Part shown: piece after piece, positions 1-7,429 of the stretch | How the letters are laid out: every line of letters starts with the position of its first letter | How positions within the stretch are numbered: position 1 is the stretch's first letter | Origin: Clostridiaceae bacterium | GTDB lineage: Bacteria > Bacillota > Clostridia > Oscillospirales > Acutalibacteraceae | NCBI GenBank assembly: GCA_016295355.1 | Contig: JAEDLK010000022.1 | Location: 1 to 26,351 of the forward strand | Reading direction: 5' to 3' | Length of the DNA stretch: 26,351 bases | Position numbers and translations under genes: made by a program | Notes under the pieces: generated by a model | What the model was told of the DNA's origin: nothing | The model's database searches: none | The model's input: the letters and a program-made list of their open reading frames with translations, nothing else

Positions 1-8
1 ATCGGCTT

Positions 9-34
9 ATCGAAACGCTTTCCAGCGTTTCGAT
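9..34 (-). other. Perfect 10-bp hairpin at predicted transcript start
   Basis: ATCGAAACGC (9-18) and GCGTTTCGAT (25-34) are perfect inverted copies around a 6-nt loop. Read on the minus strand it begins about 5 nt after the start predicted from the promoter at 46-75. No U-run follows, so it is more likely a 5' mRNA stem or a repressor operator than a terminator. The gene it would serve lies outside the window to the left. Confidence 0.6.
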
Positions 35-45
35 ATTCTATAGTC

Positions 46-75
46 ATTATAACAGTAATAAGGCGAATATATCAA
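46..75 (-). promoter_or_regulatory. Sigma-A-type promoter reading leftward out of the window
   Basis: On the minus strand there is TTGATA (75-70), an 18-bp spacer and a perfect TATAAT (51-46). The predicted start is near position 39. It points away from ung, so an unseen gene starts beyond the left edge. Confidence 0.65.
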
Positions 76-110
76 ACAAGGTTATCAAAAGAGAAGAATA
101 GGCTTGCCAT

Positions 111-145
111 AAAACACATCCCCGAAGGCTGCTGCTTCGGGGATG
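111..145 (-). terminator. Intrinsic terminator of ung
   Basis: An 11-bp perfect stem (CATCCCCGAAG at 117-127, CTTCGGGGATG at 135-145, 7-nt loop) is followed on the minus strand by TGTTTTA. It lies about 20 bases after the ung stop codon. Confidence 0.85.
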
Positions 146-165
146 CTTATCATCTAATGCTTCAT

Positions 166-837
166 TTACGGCTGAATACGCCAGTCGATCGGCTGTTGTC
201 CGTGTTCGGTTAGAAACGCATTAGCTCTTGAGAAATGACGGCATCCGAAAAAGCCGTTGTAGGCCGACAAGGGGCTTGGATGAACCGTTTCGAGCTTCAG
301 ATGAATCGGGTTATCAATCATGCGTGCCTTGGTACGTGCGTTGGCGCCCCACAGCAAAAACACAACCGGCGCTTGCTTATGATTTAGTTCGCTGATGATG
401 CGGTCGGTAAATGGCTCCCAACCCTTTCCCTTGTGGGAATTGGGGCATCCGGCTCGCACAGTCAAAACGGTGTTGAGCAGTAGCACACCCTGTTTTGCCC
501 AGTTTGTCAACTCTCCGTGCGGTGGAATTGGCAGGCCTAAATCGCTGTTGAGTTCGGTGTAAATGTTTTTCAGAGACGGCGGCACCACCACCCCTTTTTT
601 GACCGAAAAACACAGCCCGTGCGCCTGGCCTTCGCCGTGATACGGGTCCTGTCCGATGATAACCGCTTTGGTGTCGGCAAACGATGTGTACTTGAGGGCA
701 TTGAATAAATCGTGCATATCGGGATAAACGGTGTGATGGGCGTATTCTTGCTTTAAGAATTGCCGTAAAGCCAAATAATAAGGCTTCCTGAATTCATCTT
801 TTAGAATATCGTCCCAATCGTTGCCGAGATGAACCAT
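166..837 (-). CDS. ung: Uracil-DNA glycosylase, family 1
   Basis: Removes uracil from DNA, arising from cytosine deamination or dUTP incorporation, as the first step of base excision repair in the cytoplasm. The 223-residue length is normal for the family. The water-activating motif GQDPYHG is at residues 62-68, placing the catalytic aspartate at D64 as in the E. coli enzyme, and the HPSPLSA minor-groove loop with the catalytic histidine is near the C-terminus. LLLNTVLTV, also typical of the family, lies between them. The ATG at 837 has a strong AAGGAGG ribosome site a few bases upstream. A terminator follows at 111-145 and another element separates it from the trehalase-like gene, so it is probably transcribed alone. 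Identification is secure. Confidence 0.97.
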   Translation of the reverse strand: MVHLGNDWDDILKDEFRKPYYLALRQFLKQEYAHHTVYPDMHDLFNALKYTSFADTKAVIIGQDPYHGEGQAHGLCFSVKKGVVVPPSLKNIYTELNSDLGLPIPPHGELTNWAKQGVLLLNTVLTVRAGCPNSHKGKGWEPFTDRIISELNHKQAPVVFLLWGANARTKARMIDNPIHLKLETVHPSPLSAYNGFFGCRHFSRANAFLTEHGQQPIDWRIQP

Positions 838-868
838 GGCTTTATCCTCCTTACGTTCTCAAAACAGT

Positions 869-904
869 GTTTTAGGCAACCGCCTATCGGTGGCCGTCTA
901 AAAC
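869..904 (-). other. Long imperfect hairpin in the ung leader
   Basis: GTTTTAG (869-875) pairs with CTAAAAC (898-904). Inside it ACCG (79-82 within the 800 block) pairs with CGGT (888-891), and two further G-C pairs join the two stems across a 3-nt bulge. It sits between the terminator-like element at 901-936 and the ung ribosome site. It could be a leader stem-loop or an operator. No matching promoter was found for ung. Confidence 0.4.
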
Positions 905-936
905 AAAAGCCGGATATACCGGCCTTTGTTTTTTTA
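901..936 (-). terminator. Terminator after the trehalase-like gene, T-rich on both strands
   Basis: The stem GCCGG (909-913) / CCGGC (919-923) has a 5-nt loop and is flanked by T-rich runs on both strands: CTTTGTTTTTTT on plus, CTTTTGTTTT on minus. It lies 40-70 bases after the stop of the minus-strand gene at 974-2203. The stem is short, so termination may be partial. Confidence 0.6.
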
Positions 937-973
937 TGGACGGGTGCTTATCGTTTTTTGGCGGACCGGAAGC

Positions 974-2203
974 CTACATCAGACCGAGAAAATGACAGCA
1001 ATATAAGTAAATGCCGGCGCTCCAACCCATCATTTCCGGCGTTTTATACTCCTTGGCAACGGCGATTTCACCGGTGACGCTATTGTATTTTTCCCAAATG
1101 CGGCCGGTGGTTTCAAAGTTTTTGTCAACCACCTTGATGTACTTTTCGGCAATCCGAAGGGCGTCCATCTGATGACCGTACCGACTTAAGGCATTGATGA
1201 TGATATACTGTAAGCAGGCCCAGGAGAAGGGATAATCCCATTGCAGAAAATACAAATCGTCACGCTTTTCACAACAGGCCACGCCGTATGCGTTTTCCAA
1301 ACGGGGCAAGTTGGCAATCATACGCTCTGCCTTATCGGCATCGGCCATACCTACAAACAACGGATAGAACCCGGCCACCGATAGCAGGGTGTTGCGCTCT
1401 TTGGTGACAAAGTTATAGTCTTGATAACTGCCGGTTTCATTGTCCCACAGCAGGGCATCCATCTTTGCCTTGCGGCTTTCGGCTCGGTGTTGCCAAACGG
1501 TCGGATCCTTGCCGAGTTCTTGACAGAAAAAGGCCATGTTCTGCTCCATGCCGTATAATAGCCCGTTTTGATCGGGCGTGTTAAACTGATGGGCTACAGT
1601 ACCCTTACGGGAGTTGCAATCCCAGCCGCTTTCGCAAAATTCACGGAAGCATGCGGCGTTGCTTTGGATCTTATCGGGATCGGTGTCATGCGGCAAGGCA
1701 AATCGGTCGCACATATGGTCGGATATTCGCTGTTTATGAGCTTCGTCCTCATAGTCGCCGTAGTAGCGGTTTAGACCAGAGGGAGTCATGCGTTTTTCCT
1801 GCCAAAAGGCATATTCCTTCTCAGCGGCCTTGAACATTTCACAGAGCCATGCTGTATCGCTGGTGACTTCATAAATATCCCGTATCATGTGGGTGAAAAA
1901 CGGCGGTTGAGAATTGAATAGATAATAGGTACGGTTGCCGTTGGGCATAAAGCCGTACTTGTTAATCAAATAGGCCATATTGCCCGCATTGCCCTTGGCC
2001 AACTGTGTTTTGCCGGATAACAGCAAGCCAACATTGGTAAAATAGGTGTCCCAGTAGTACATCTCACGGAATCGACCCTCACTGCTGGGAACGGTGTAGG
2101 GATAGGGCAGGGCCAACAAGGTGTCGGCATCTTCGTGTGTTTCACGTACTGTTTTATCCCATGTTTGATTGATATAATCAATTAGCTTTTGTGACATGAT
2201 CAA
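974..2203 (-). CDS. GH37 trehalase-like glycoside hydrolase, cytosolic short form
   Basis: Predicted to hydrolyse trehalose or a related alpha-glucoside. It carries the GH37 hallmarks: GRFREMYYWDTY at residues 43-54 (signature 1), ESGWDCNSRK with the presumed catalytic acid aspartate, QWDYPFSWA (signature 2) and IWEKYN with the presumed base glutamate. At 409 residues it is much shorter than periplasmic trehalases (about 550) and has no signal peptide, so it should act in the cytosol. The start is either TTG at 2203, 5 nt after AAGGAG, or ATG at 2197. That ribosome site overlaps the stop codon of the SPFH gene, so the two are translationally coupled. Signature 2 lacks the usual QWDxPxGW glycine (it has FSW), so the substrate could be another disaccharide. 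The family call is firm, the exact substrate less so. Confidence 0.88.
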   Translation of the reverse strand: MIMSQKLIDYINQTWDKTVRETHEDADTLLALPYPYTVPSSEGRFREMYYWDTYFTNVGLLLSGKTQLAKGNAGNMAYLINKYGFMPNGNRTYYLFNSQPPFFTHMIRDIYEVTSDTAWLCEMFKAAEKEYAFWQEKRMTPSGLNRYYGDYEDEAHKQRISDHMCDRFALPHDTDPDKIQSNAACFREFCESGWDCNSRKGTVAHQFNTPDQNGLLYGMEQNMAFFCQELGKDPTVWQHRAESRKAKMDALLWDNETGSYQDYNFVTKERNTLLSVAGFYPLFVGMADADKAERMIANLPRLENAYGVACCEKRDDLYFLQWDYPFSWACLQYIIINALSRYGHQMDALRIAEKYIKVVDKNFETTGRIWEKYNSVTGEIAVAKEYKTPEMMGWSAGIYLYCCHFLGLM

Positions 2204-2205
2204 GT

Positions 2206-3114
2206 TTACTCCTTGACGGGAATGGTTGCATCACCCAGACCGGTCGTTTCGGTGAACATGGCATTCTTGGTGACGGTGGAAACCACATCGGTCGGAACAA
2301 TCAGCTTGGCGGCGTTTCCGTTAGCCAAAGCGATGAGTGTTTCCAATTTTTTCAGTTCCAATACCGATGCATCGGCGGCCGCTTCTTTGAGCGCACGAAT
2401 ACCGTCGGCCTCGGCCTGTTTGGCCAACAAGAGCGCCTTGGCTTCACCCTCGGCACGGGCGATTTTGGCGTCTCTCTCGCCTTCGGCGGCCAAAATGGCG
2501 GCCTGCTTGTCACCCTCGGCACGGGTGATGGCGGCGGCACGGTGGCCCTCGGCCTGCAACAGCGTTTCACGACGGTCACGCTCGGCCTTCATCTGTTTTT
2601 CCATGGCGTTTTGGATTTCCTCGGGCGGAATGATGTTTTTAAGTTCAACCCGGTTGACCTTGATGCCCCATTGGTCGGTTGCCTCGTCCAAAATAGCGGT
2701 CATTTTTCCGTTAATGGTGTCGCGTGAGGTTAGGGTGTTATCCAATTCCAACTCACCCACAATGTTACGAAGGGTGGTGGCGGTCAGATTTTCTAAAGCG
2801 TTGATGGGATTGACCACACCGTAGGTGAACAGCTTGGCATCAAAAATGCGGAAGTAGACCACGGTATCAATCCGCATGGCGACATTATCCTTGGTAATAA
2901 CCGGCTGAGGCGGTGAGTCCAGCACCTGCTCTTTTAAGGTGACCTTTTTGGCCACAGTCATAAACAACGGGATCATAAAGTGAACGCCGGCACCCCAGGT
3001 GGAGTGATATTTTCCCAAAAATTGAATGACATAGGCCGAGGCCTGCGGAACAATGCGGATGCACAGAAGCATCAAAAAGAGGATAATGCCTACAACGATA
3101 AGAGCGGTTGTCAT
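2206..3114 (-). CDS. SPFH/band-7 (stomatin/prohibitin-like) membrane protein
   Basis: A 302-residue membrane scaffold of the stomatin/QmcA type. One N-terminal membrane helix (residues about 4-20) is followed by the SPFH domain (about 22-180), with typical segments such as LDSPPQPVITKDNV and ALENLTATTLRNIVGELELD. A helical region follows with AEG at residues 188, 199, 210 and 221, an exact 11-residue period, and then a hydrophobic C-terminal part. Such proteins assemble into ring or cage oligomers that organise membrane microdomains and often partner with proteases or NfeD proteins. No NfeD is adjacent here; the coupled gene is a GH37 enzyme. The ATG at 3114 follows GGAGA at a normal distance. 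No clear promoter was found upstream. Confidence 0.93.
   Translation of the reverse strand: MTTALIVVGIILFLMLLCIRIVPQASAYVIQFLGKYHSTWGAGVHFMIPLFMTVAKKVTLKEQVLDSPPQPVITKDNVAMRIDTVVYFRIFDAKLFTYGVVNPINALENLTATTLRNIVGELELDNTLTSRDTINGKMTAILDEATDQWGIKVNRVELKNIIPPEEIQNAMEKQMKAERDRRETLLQAEGHRAAAITRAEGDKQAAILAAEGERDAKIARAEGEAKALLLAKQAEADGIRALKEAAADASVLELKKLETLIALANGNAAKLIVPTDVVSTVTKNAMFTETTGLGDATIPVKE
2422..2553 (-). repeat. In-frame 33-bp (11-residue) repeat in the SPFH gene
   Basis: Four units starting with Ala-Glu-Gly encode residues 188-231 with an exact 11-residue spacing. This is the hendecad pattern expected of a right-handed helical coil in SPFH proteins. Confidence 0.75.
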
Positions 3115-3192
3115 AAAAATTCTCCATTCTGTCGCTAAAGATCTTGGCTGTGAATTCTGTCGGCGACTCGCCAGAAAAAGCCGCTTTATTCA

Positions 3193-3213
3193 TTCCTTTT
3201 TGATAAAAAGGAA
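3193..3213. other. 9-bp perfect hairpin between U32 and SPFH genes
   Basis: TTCCTTTTT (3193-3201) and AAAAAGGAA (3205-3213) are inverted copies around GAT. It lies in the 171-bp gap after the U32 stop and upstream of the SPFH start. It could stop transcription from the zapA-U32 operon, but no clean U-run follows on the minus strand. Confidence 0.4.
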
Positions 3214-3285
3214 GAAAACCAATGTTGTGCCCATCTAATGTGACGCAAAAAAGGACACCATGTCGAGCAAGTTGTCGGTCGAATG

Positions 3286-5331
3286 TTACAAGACGCCCCG
3301 ATAGGCAAGACCTCTTGTGTAGGCCCCGTCAAAGGGTTGACGGGAGCGAGCCATAGCCAGTACCGTCTCGACCCGTTGGGGGGATTCATCGGTGAAGTAC
3401 ACAAGCGCCCGGTCGGCGCTGATATCCGACATTCGGTCAAATAGCCAAATGGGAGTGCTGTTTAACAATTCGCAGTAGCGGCCGTGACAGGCAATGGGAA
3501 AACCAATGCCCTTTCGATCATGCAAAACACGCTGCTTGTTGCATTTGACACAGCCACCGGCCGCGAGACCGGGACAAGCCTTTAACAGCATAAGCGGCAG
3601 TCGACCGTAGGAAAAGACCGCTGTCGGTAAGATGTCCGGCAAGGCAGATATCTGTTGTATGGTCATTTCGGGGGACAAGAGTGCCCCGACGCCGCCAACG
3701 CTTTGTGCCCACTGCAAACTAAACGATGAAAATACATTAGTGCCCAGCCCGAAAACCGGTTGCAGACCGGCTTCGCAGATTAAGGTTACATGGGCAAGAT
3801 TTGAGGCGACCGCTACACGAATACCCCTGTTTGCGGCTGTTTTAAGCAAACGACGCAGGCTGTCTTCGGGTGCCAGACGGGGTAACTCGATTATGGGTAG
3901 AATACCCTCTATCGGCCTGTTCCATTCCGATAAGCCGTCGGCCGGAAAGACGATTTCACGCACACCGGCAAGGCTGGGCGGCAACTGTGAAAGGCGGCTG
4001 ACTCGTAGCGTCATGTGACTTACGGTCTTTTTGACGGCAACAATCGGCTCAGGCGCTTTAACGACTAACGGCGTCGGCACAGCACAACGCTGTTCGCTTA
4101 AGGCTTCACCGGCCTTACGGCGCAAAGCGTTTAAGGAAGCACCCGACAAGGCCAGGCCGTTATCCAATTCATAGGTAAAGCCGTCGGCAAAGTACGGTGT
4201 GCCACCCCATTTTTGCAGGGCATTCTGTAATGCTTCGGGTGTTAAAGCTTTCTTTATCGCCGTTTGCGGAATGTCACCGGTGACACAAATCGAATGGATA
4301 CCGTCGCAAACCGTCAGAGAAACCGGCTGATTTGCATGTACGGTGATATGCAGGGTAACGGGAATACGGGCCAACTCATGCCGGTAGGCCTCGTGCAGTT
4401 TTTTGTAAGCCTGCGAGGCATCGGCGCTATCCTCTTTTGTACGGTTGCCAAACAGAGAACCGTCAACTTTGCCCACATAGTAGCCATCGGTAAAACCCGA
4501 ACGGCTGAAAACCTGTGCTAACAGCTTAGACAGAGCAGGATCAGGATGGTCGGATAGAGCATCGGCGGTGGCCAAGGTGGCGGCGGCAACATACTCCGGC
4601 CGTTTCATGCGGCCTTCAATCTTAAAGGAGGACACGCCCATAGCGGCCAATTCTTTTAAGTGGGGCAACAGCGATAAATCCTTTAGGCTTAACGCATAGC
4701 CATTATCCTTACCGCCGGCAAAGGGCAGTCGGCAAGGACCGGCGCAAAGCCCCCGATTACCACTGCGGCCGCCCAACACAGCCGATAACAGGCATTGACC
4801 CGAAACCGACATACAGAGCGCTCCGTGGACAAAAACCTCGACTTCCATGTCTAAACGGTCGGCAGCGGCCGTCAATTCGGCCAGTTGTGTGCGATTCATT
4901 TCACGGGCGGCCACCACGCGCACAAAACCGAGATTCTTTAAGATCGGTAAGGCGGACGGCGAGTAAACCGTCATTTGGGTGGAGGCATGCAAAGGGATTT
5001 CGGGCAGACGACTATGCAAAAAGGCGGCCAAGCCGAGGTCGGCTGTAATCAGCCCGTCCACACCGGCGTTATAGGCCGAGACAGCCAAAGAAACCGCCCG
5101 TTGAAATTCGTCATCGGCAATCAAAATATTCAGCGTTAAATAGACCTTGACGCCTTGTTCGTGACAGCGCCGAACAACCAAGGGCAGGTCATCTTTGGAG
5201 AAATTATCGGCACGGCGACGGGCGTTGAACTCATTGGTACCCAAATAAACCGCATCGGCACCGCTACGCAGAGCGGCGGTCAGCATCGCCTCATTTCCGA
5301 CAGGCGAAAGGATTTCGGGGCGTTTATTCAT
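3286..5331 (-). CDS. U32-family protein with DUF3656 C-terminus (RlhA-like)
   Basis: A 681-residue U32 protein. These are named peptidases, but characterised relatives such as E. coli RlhA hydroxylate 23S rRNA, and others (TrhP, UbiU/V) hydroxylate tRNA or quinone precursors using Fe-S clusters. The U32 signature is at residues about 165-204: VFVHGALCMSVSGQC then RSGNRGLCAGPCR, with cysteines C173, C180, C196 and C200 as likely cluster ligands. The N-terminal barrel starts with LSPVGNEAML. A second cysteine-rich patch (GGCVKCNKQRV, then IACHGRYC) lies near residues 600-650. The ATG at 5331 is preferred to an upstream in-frame ATG at 5379 because it aligns with the usual MxKxPEILSP start and overlaps the zapA stop by 8 bases. 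Cotranscription with zapA is near certain. The exact substrate is inferred. Confidence 0.9.
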   Translation of the reverse strand: MNKRPEILSPVGNEAMLTAALRSGADAVYLGTNEFNARRRADNFSKDDLPLVVRRCHEQGVKVYLTLNILIADDEFQRAVSLAVSAYNAGVDGLITADLGLAAFLHSRLPEIPLHASTQMTVYSPSALPILKNLGFVRVVAAREMNRTQLAELTAAADRLDMEVEVFVHGALCMSVSGQCLLSAVLGGRSGNRGLCAGPCRLPFAGGKDNGYALSLKDLSLLPHLKELAAMGVSSFKIEGRMKRPEYVAAATLATADALSDHPDPALSKLLAQVFSRSGFTDGYYVGKVDGSLFGNRTKEDSADASQAYKKLHEAYRHELARIPVTLHITVHANQPVSLTVCDGIHSICVTGDIPQTAIKKALTPEALQNALQKWGGTPYFADGFTYELDNGLALSGASLNALRRKAGEALSEQRCAVPTPLVVKAPEPIVAVKKTVSHMTLRVSRLSQLPPSLAGVREIVFPADGLSEWNRPIEGILPIIELPRLAPEDSLRRLLKTAANRGIRVAVASNLAHVTLICEAGLQPVFGLGTNVFSSFSLQWAQSVGGVGALLSPEMTIQQISALPDILPTAVFSYGRLPLMLLKACPGLAAGGCVKCNKQRVLHDRKGIGFPIACHGRYCELLNSTPIWLFDRMSDISADRALVYFTDESPQRVETVLAMARSRQPFDGAYTRGLAYRGVL

Positions 5332-5629
5332 GACGGTGGTTTGCGTCCTTTTGCAGACGCTGACAGGCAAGCTGTTCATTCAACCGTTTGACTTCCAATT
5401 GCAGCTTAGCATTTTCGTCGGCTGTTTTAGAGGCTTCGTCCAATGCTTCCAGGGCGGCCATGACGGCGGTCATGGTGGTGGACAGAAACGGCTTTTCCTT
5501 GGAAAGCCGGTTCATTTTGTGCTCTAATTCTGCGGCCAAACCTCGGATGTAAGCCTCGTCATCACTGCTCGAAACAGAATAGGCAATACCGCCGATTTTC
5601 AGGCGAATGGGTCGTCCCAAAAGGGTCAC
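5324..5629 (-). CDS. zapA: Cell division protein ZapA
   Basis: A 101-residue FtsZ-ring-associated protein that bundles FtsZ filaments at midcell. The N-terminal beta-rich head contains IRLKIGGIAYSVSSSDDEAYIRGLA, followed by a long alpha-helical coiled coil (residues about 30-98) as in Gram-positive ZapA. ATG at 5629 follows AAGGAGTG. It is the first gene of a two-gene operon with the U32 gene, an arrangement common in Firmicutes. The strong promoter at 5687-5715 drives it. Confidence 0.9.
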   Translation of the reverse strand: MTLLGRPIRLKIGGIAYSVSSSDDEAYIRGLAAELEHKMNRLSKEKPFLSTTMTAVMAALEALDEASKTADENAKLQLEVKRLNEQLACQRLQKDANHRHE

Positions 5630-5650
5630 TCCTTCCGTTTATTGATTAGC

Positions 5651-5677
5651 AAAATCCGCCTAAACAGACGGGGTTTT
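5651..5677 (-). other. Imperfect stem-loop at the start of the zapA transcript
   Basis: On the minus strand AAAACCCCG and CGGATTTT pair imperfectly (four A-T pairs, then a C/A mismatch and three G-C pairs with one bulge). It begins a few bases after the predicted start of the zapA promoter. It could also slow readthrough from the upstream transporter operon. Confidence 0.3.
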
Positions 5678-5686
5678 CTATTCATC

Positions 5687-5715
5687 AGTATAGAAGATTT
5701 TCGGGCGATTGTCAA
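5687..5715 (-). promoter_or_regulatory. Sigma-A promoter of zapA-U32
   Basis: Consensus TTGACA (5715-5710), a 17-bp spacer and TATACT (5692-5687) on the minus strand. The predicted start is near 5680, giving a leader of about 50 nt to the zapA ATG. It begins only about 15 bases after the stop codon of the upstream transporter gene. Confidence 0.85.
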
Positions 5716-5729
5716 CGAAAAAGAGGGAC

Positions 5730-6305
5730 TTATGTGGGCAGGTTGAACGCATAACCGGCAATCAATCCCAGTCCGGCCGACAAGACAATCACCATAATAG
5801 GATGAACCTTTTTAAGAAAAATCAACAGCGACATGATGAGAAAAATCAGTAGTGAAATCCAAAAAGGCAGACTTAAAAGCACCGAAAAGGAAATGCCGCT
5901 TGGCAGTAGTGCCGATTGACCCACCGACAGCACGGCCGAGGCAATCAGGCCTACAACTGCCGGCCTTAATCCGCACATCACACCCTTGACTGCTTGCTTT
6001 TGACAGAAGCTTGAAAAAATTTTTGCCAGAATCAGCATAATGACAAAGGACGGCAGCACCACGCCCAGCGTGGCGCAGACGGCGCCCGGCAAACCACCTA
6101 CCGTGGTGCCGATATAGGTGGCGGCGTTGACGGCAAAGGGTCCGGGCGTGCTCTCGCTGATGGCCAAAAAATCAACCAAAGCCGTCTTGTCCATCCACCC
6201 GTGTGCCGACACCTCCTGTTGTATGAGCGGGAGCATGGCATAGCCGCCGCCGAAGGTAAAGGCACCGATTTTCAAAAAGGTCAAAAAGAGTTCAAGAAGG
6301 ATCAT
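5730..6305 (-). CDS. Chromate-type (CHR) transporter, second half-size subunit
   Basis: A 191-residue polytopic membrane protein of the short CHR family, in which two half-size proteins replace one full-length ChrA. The N-terminal motif FLKIGAFTFGGGYAMLPLIQQEV and the later AISESTPGPFAVNAATYIGTTVGGLPGA are the family hallmarks, followed by hydrophobic helices to the C-terminus. ATG at 6305 follows AAGGAGAA and overlaps the end of the sister gene by 14 bases, so the pair is translationally coupled and presumably forms a heterodimer. Chromate export is the activity known for the family. In an anaerobe with no other metal-resistance genes here, the physiological anion may differ. Confidence 0.92.
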   Translation of the reverse strand: MILLELFLTFLKIGAFTFGGGYAMLPLIQQEVSAHGWMDKTALVDFLAISESTPGPFAVNAATYIGTTVGGLPGAVCATLGVVLPSFVIMLILAKIFSSFCQKQAVKGVMCGLRPAVVGLIASAVLSVGQSALLPSGISFSVLLSLPFWISLLIFLIMSLLIFLKKVHPIMVIVLSAGLGLIAGYAFNLPT

Positions 6306-6855
6306 GGGGGTTCTCCTTTTGGCGGCGAATGAGCGTTACGCACAAACCGGCAACGGCACAAAACAGCAATACACCGATAACCTCAAAATGAAAAACGGTC
6401 ACGGCAATAAAGGAAAGTGCGATGAGGCAATAACCTAAGGCATTCTTCGGTACCTTTTTGTACATGGAAAAGAGCGCCTTGAGCATGAGGGTCAGCACAC
6501 CGGCACGCACACCGAAAAAGGCGTAGCGAACCGCCCGCAGCGATCCGAACTGCGAGAGTACAAAGGAAAGTCCGAACAAAATCACAAAGGAGGGAAACAC
6601 AACGCCCAAGGTTGCCGCTACAGCGCCCAACACACCGGCCACGCGATAACCGATTAAGGTGGCGGCGTTAATGGCAATCGGTCCGGGGGTGGATTCGGCA
6701 ACCGCCACAATATCCAACAAATCACTCGATTGAATCCAATGCCTTTTTTCGGCCGCTTCCCGTTCCATCAGGGGAATCATGGCATAGCCGCCGCCGAAGG
6801 TAAAGCCGCCGATTTTCATAAAGGTTAAAAACAGGGAGAGTATTTGATGAAACAT
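6292..6855 (-). CDS. Chromate-type (CHR) transporter, first half-size subunit
   Basis: A 187-residue half-size CHR transporter, paralogous to the next gene. It shows FMKIGGFTFGGGYAMIPLMEREA, then AVAESTPGPIAINAATLIGYRVAGVLGA, then several membrane helices. The start at 6855 lies 5 bases after the fumarase beta stop, with GAAGG as ribosome site across the junction, so it is part of the fumarase transcript. The C-terminus is basic and polar, suggesting a cytoplasmic tail. Substrate is uncertain as for its partner. Confidence 0.92.
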   Translation of the reverse strand: MFHQILSLFLTFMKIGGFTFGGGYAMIPLMEREAAEKRHWIQSSDLLDIVAVAESTPGPIAINAATLIGYRVAGVLGAVAATLGVVFPSFVILFGLSFVLSQFGSLRAVRYAFFGVRAGVLTLMLKALFSMYKKVPKNALGYCLIALSFIAVTVFHFEVIGVLLFCAVAGLCVTLIRRQKENPHDPS

Positions 6856-6860
6856 AGCGG

Positions 6861-7427
6861 TTAACCTTCACAGTCGATTTTGTACCGCTGTCCAGCGGTT
6901 TGGTATAAATCGTTTCCGTGGCAGTCCATGACCACAATGGCGGGAAAGTTTTCCACTTTTAATTGATAAATGGCTTCAGGCCCTAAATCCTCATACGCCA
7001 TCACACGGCATTCCTTAATTCGCTCACAAAGCAAAGCGCCGGCACCGCCGACCGCTGTAAAATAAACCGCTTTGTTTTGTATCATGCTTTGTTTAACGGC
7101 CTCACTGCGACGACCCTTGCCGATCATGCCGATCAGCCCCCGATTCAATAGATCCGGCGTATAGGAATCCATTCGTCCGGCGGTGGTCGGTCCGGCACTG
7201 CCGATGATGCGACCCGGTGCGGCCGGAGAGGGTCCCATGTAATAAATCACATTGTTTGTCAAATCAAACGGAAGCGGATGACCTTTCTGGATAGTCTCGG
7301 CCATGCGTTTGTGGGCGGCATCCCGTGCCGTATAGACCGTTCCGCTTAAGAGAACACAGTCGCCGGCCTTCAAGGACTCGGCGGTTTCCTTGTCAAACGG
7401 AATATGAATCACTTTGGTATCAGCCAT
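6861..7427 (-). CDS. Fumarate hydratase class I, beta subunit
   Basis: The 188-residue C-terminal-domain subunit of the iron-sulfur fumarase/L(+)-tartrate dehydratase family. It works with the alpha subunit in reversible hydration of fumarate to malate in the cytosol. Visible family motifs are LLSGTVYTARDAAH, a PAAPGRIIGSAGPTTAGRMD segment at residues about 68-87, GLIGMIGKGRRS, and DLGPEAIYQLKVENFPAIVV. It starts 2 bases after the alpha-subunit stop. Tartrate dehydratase has the same architecture, so the substrate is assigned by commonness, not by a decisive residue. Confidence 0.93.
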   Translation of the reverse strand: MADTKVIHIPFDKETAESLKAGDCVLLSGTVYTARDAAHKRMAETIQKGHPLPFDLTNNVIYYMGPSPAAPGRIIGSAGPTTAGRMDSYTPDLLNRGLIGMIGKGRRSEAVKQSMIQNKAVYFTAVGGAGALLCERIKECRVMAYEDLGPEAIYQLKVENFPAIVVMDCHGNDLYQTAGQRYKIDCEG

Positions 7428-7429
7428 GC

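Noticed and set aside
2213..2824. 203-codon plus-strand frame, Ser/Ala-rich
   Set aside because: It mirrors the SPFH repeat region; the composition comes from the antisense of Ala/Glu/Lys codons.
5331..5379. Upstream ATG at 5379 as start of the U32 gene
   Set aside because: The extra 16 residues do not resemble the family; the ATG at 5331 overlaps the zapA stop in the usual way and begins the conserved N-terminus.
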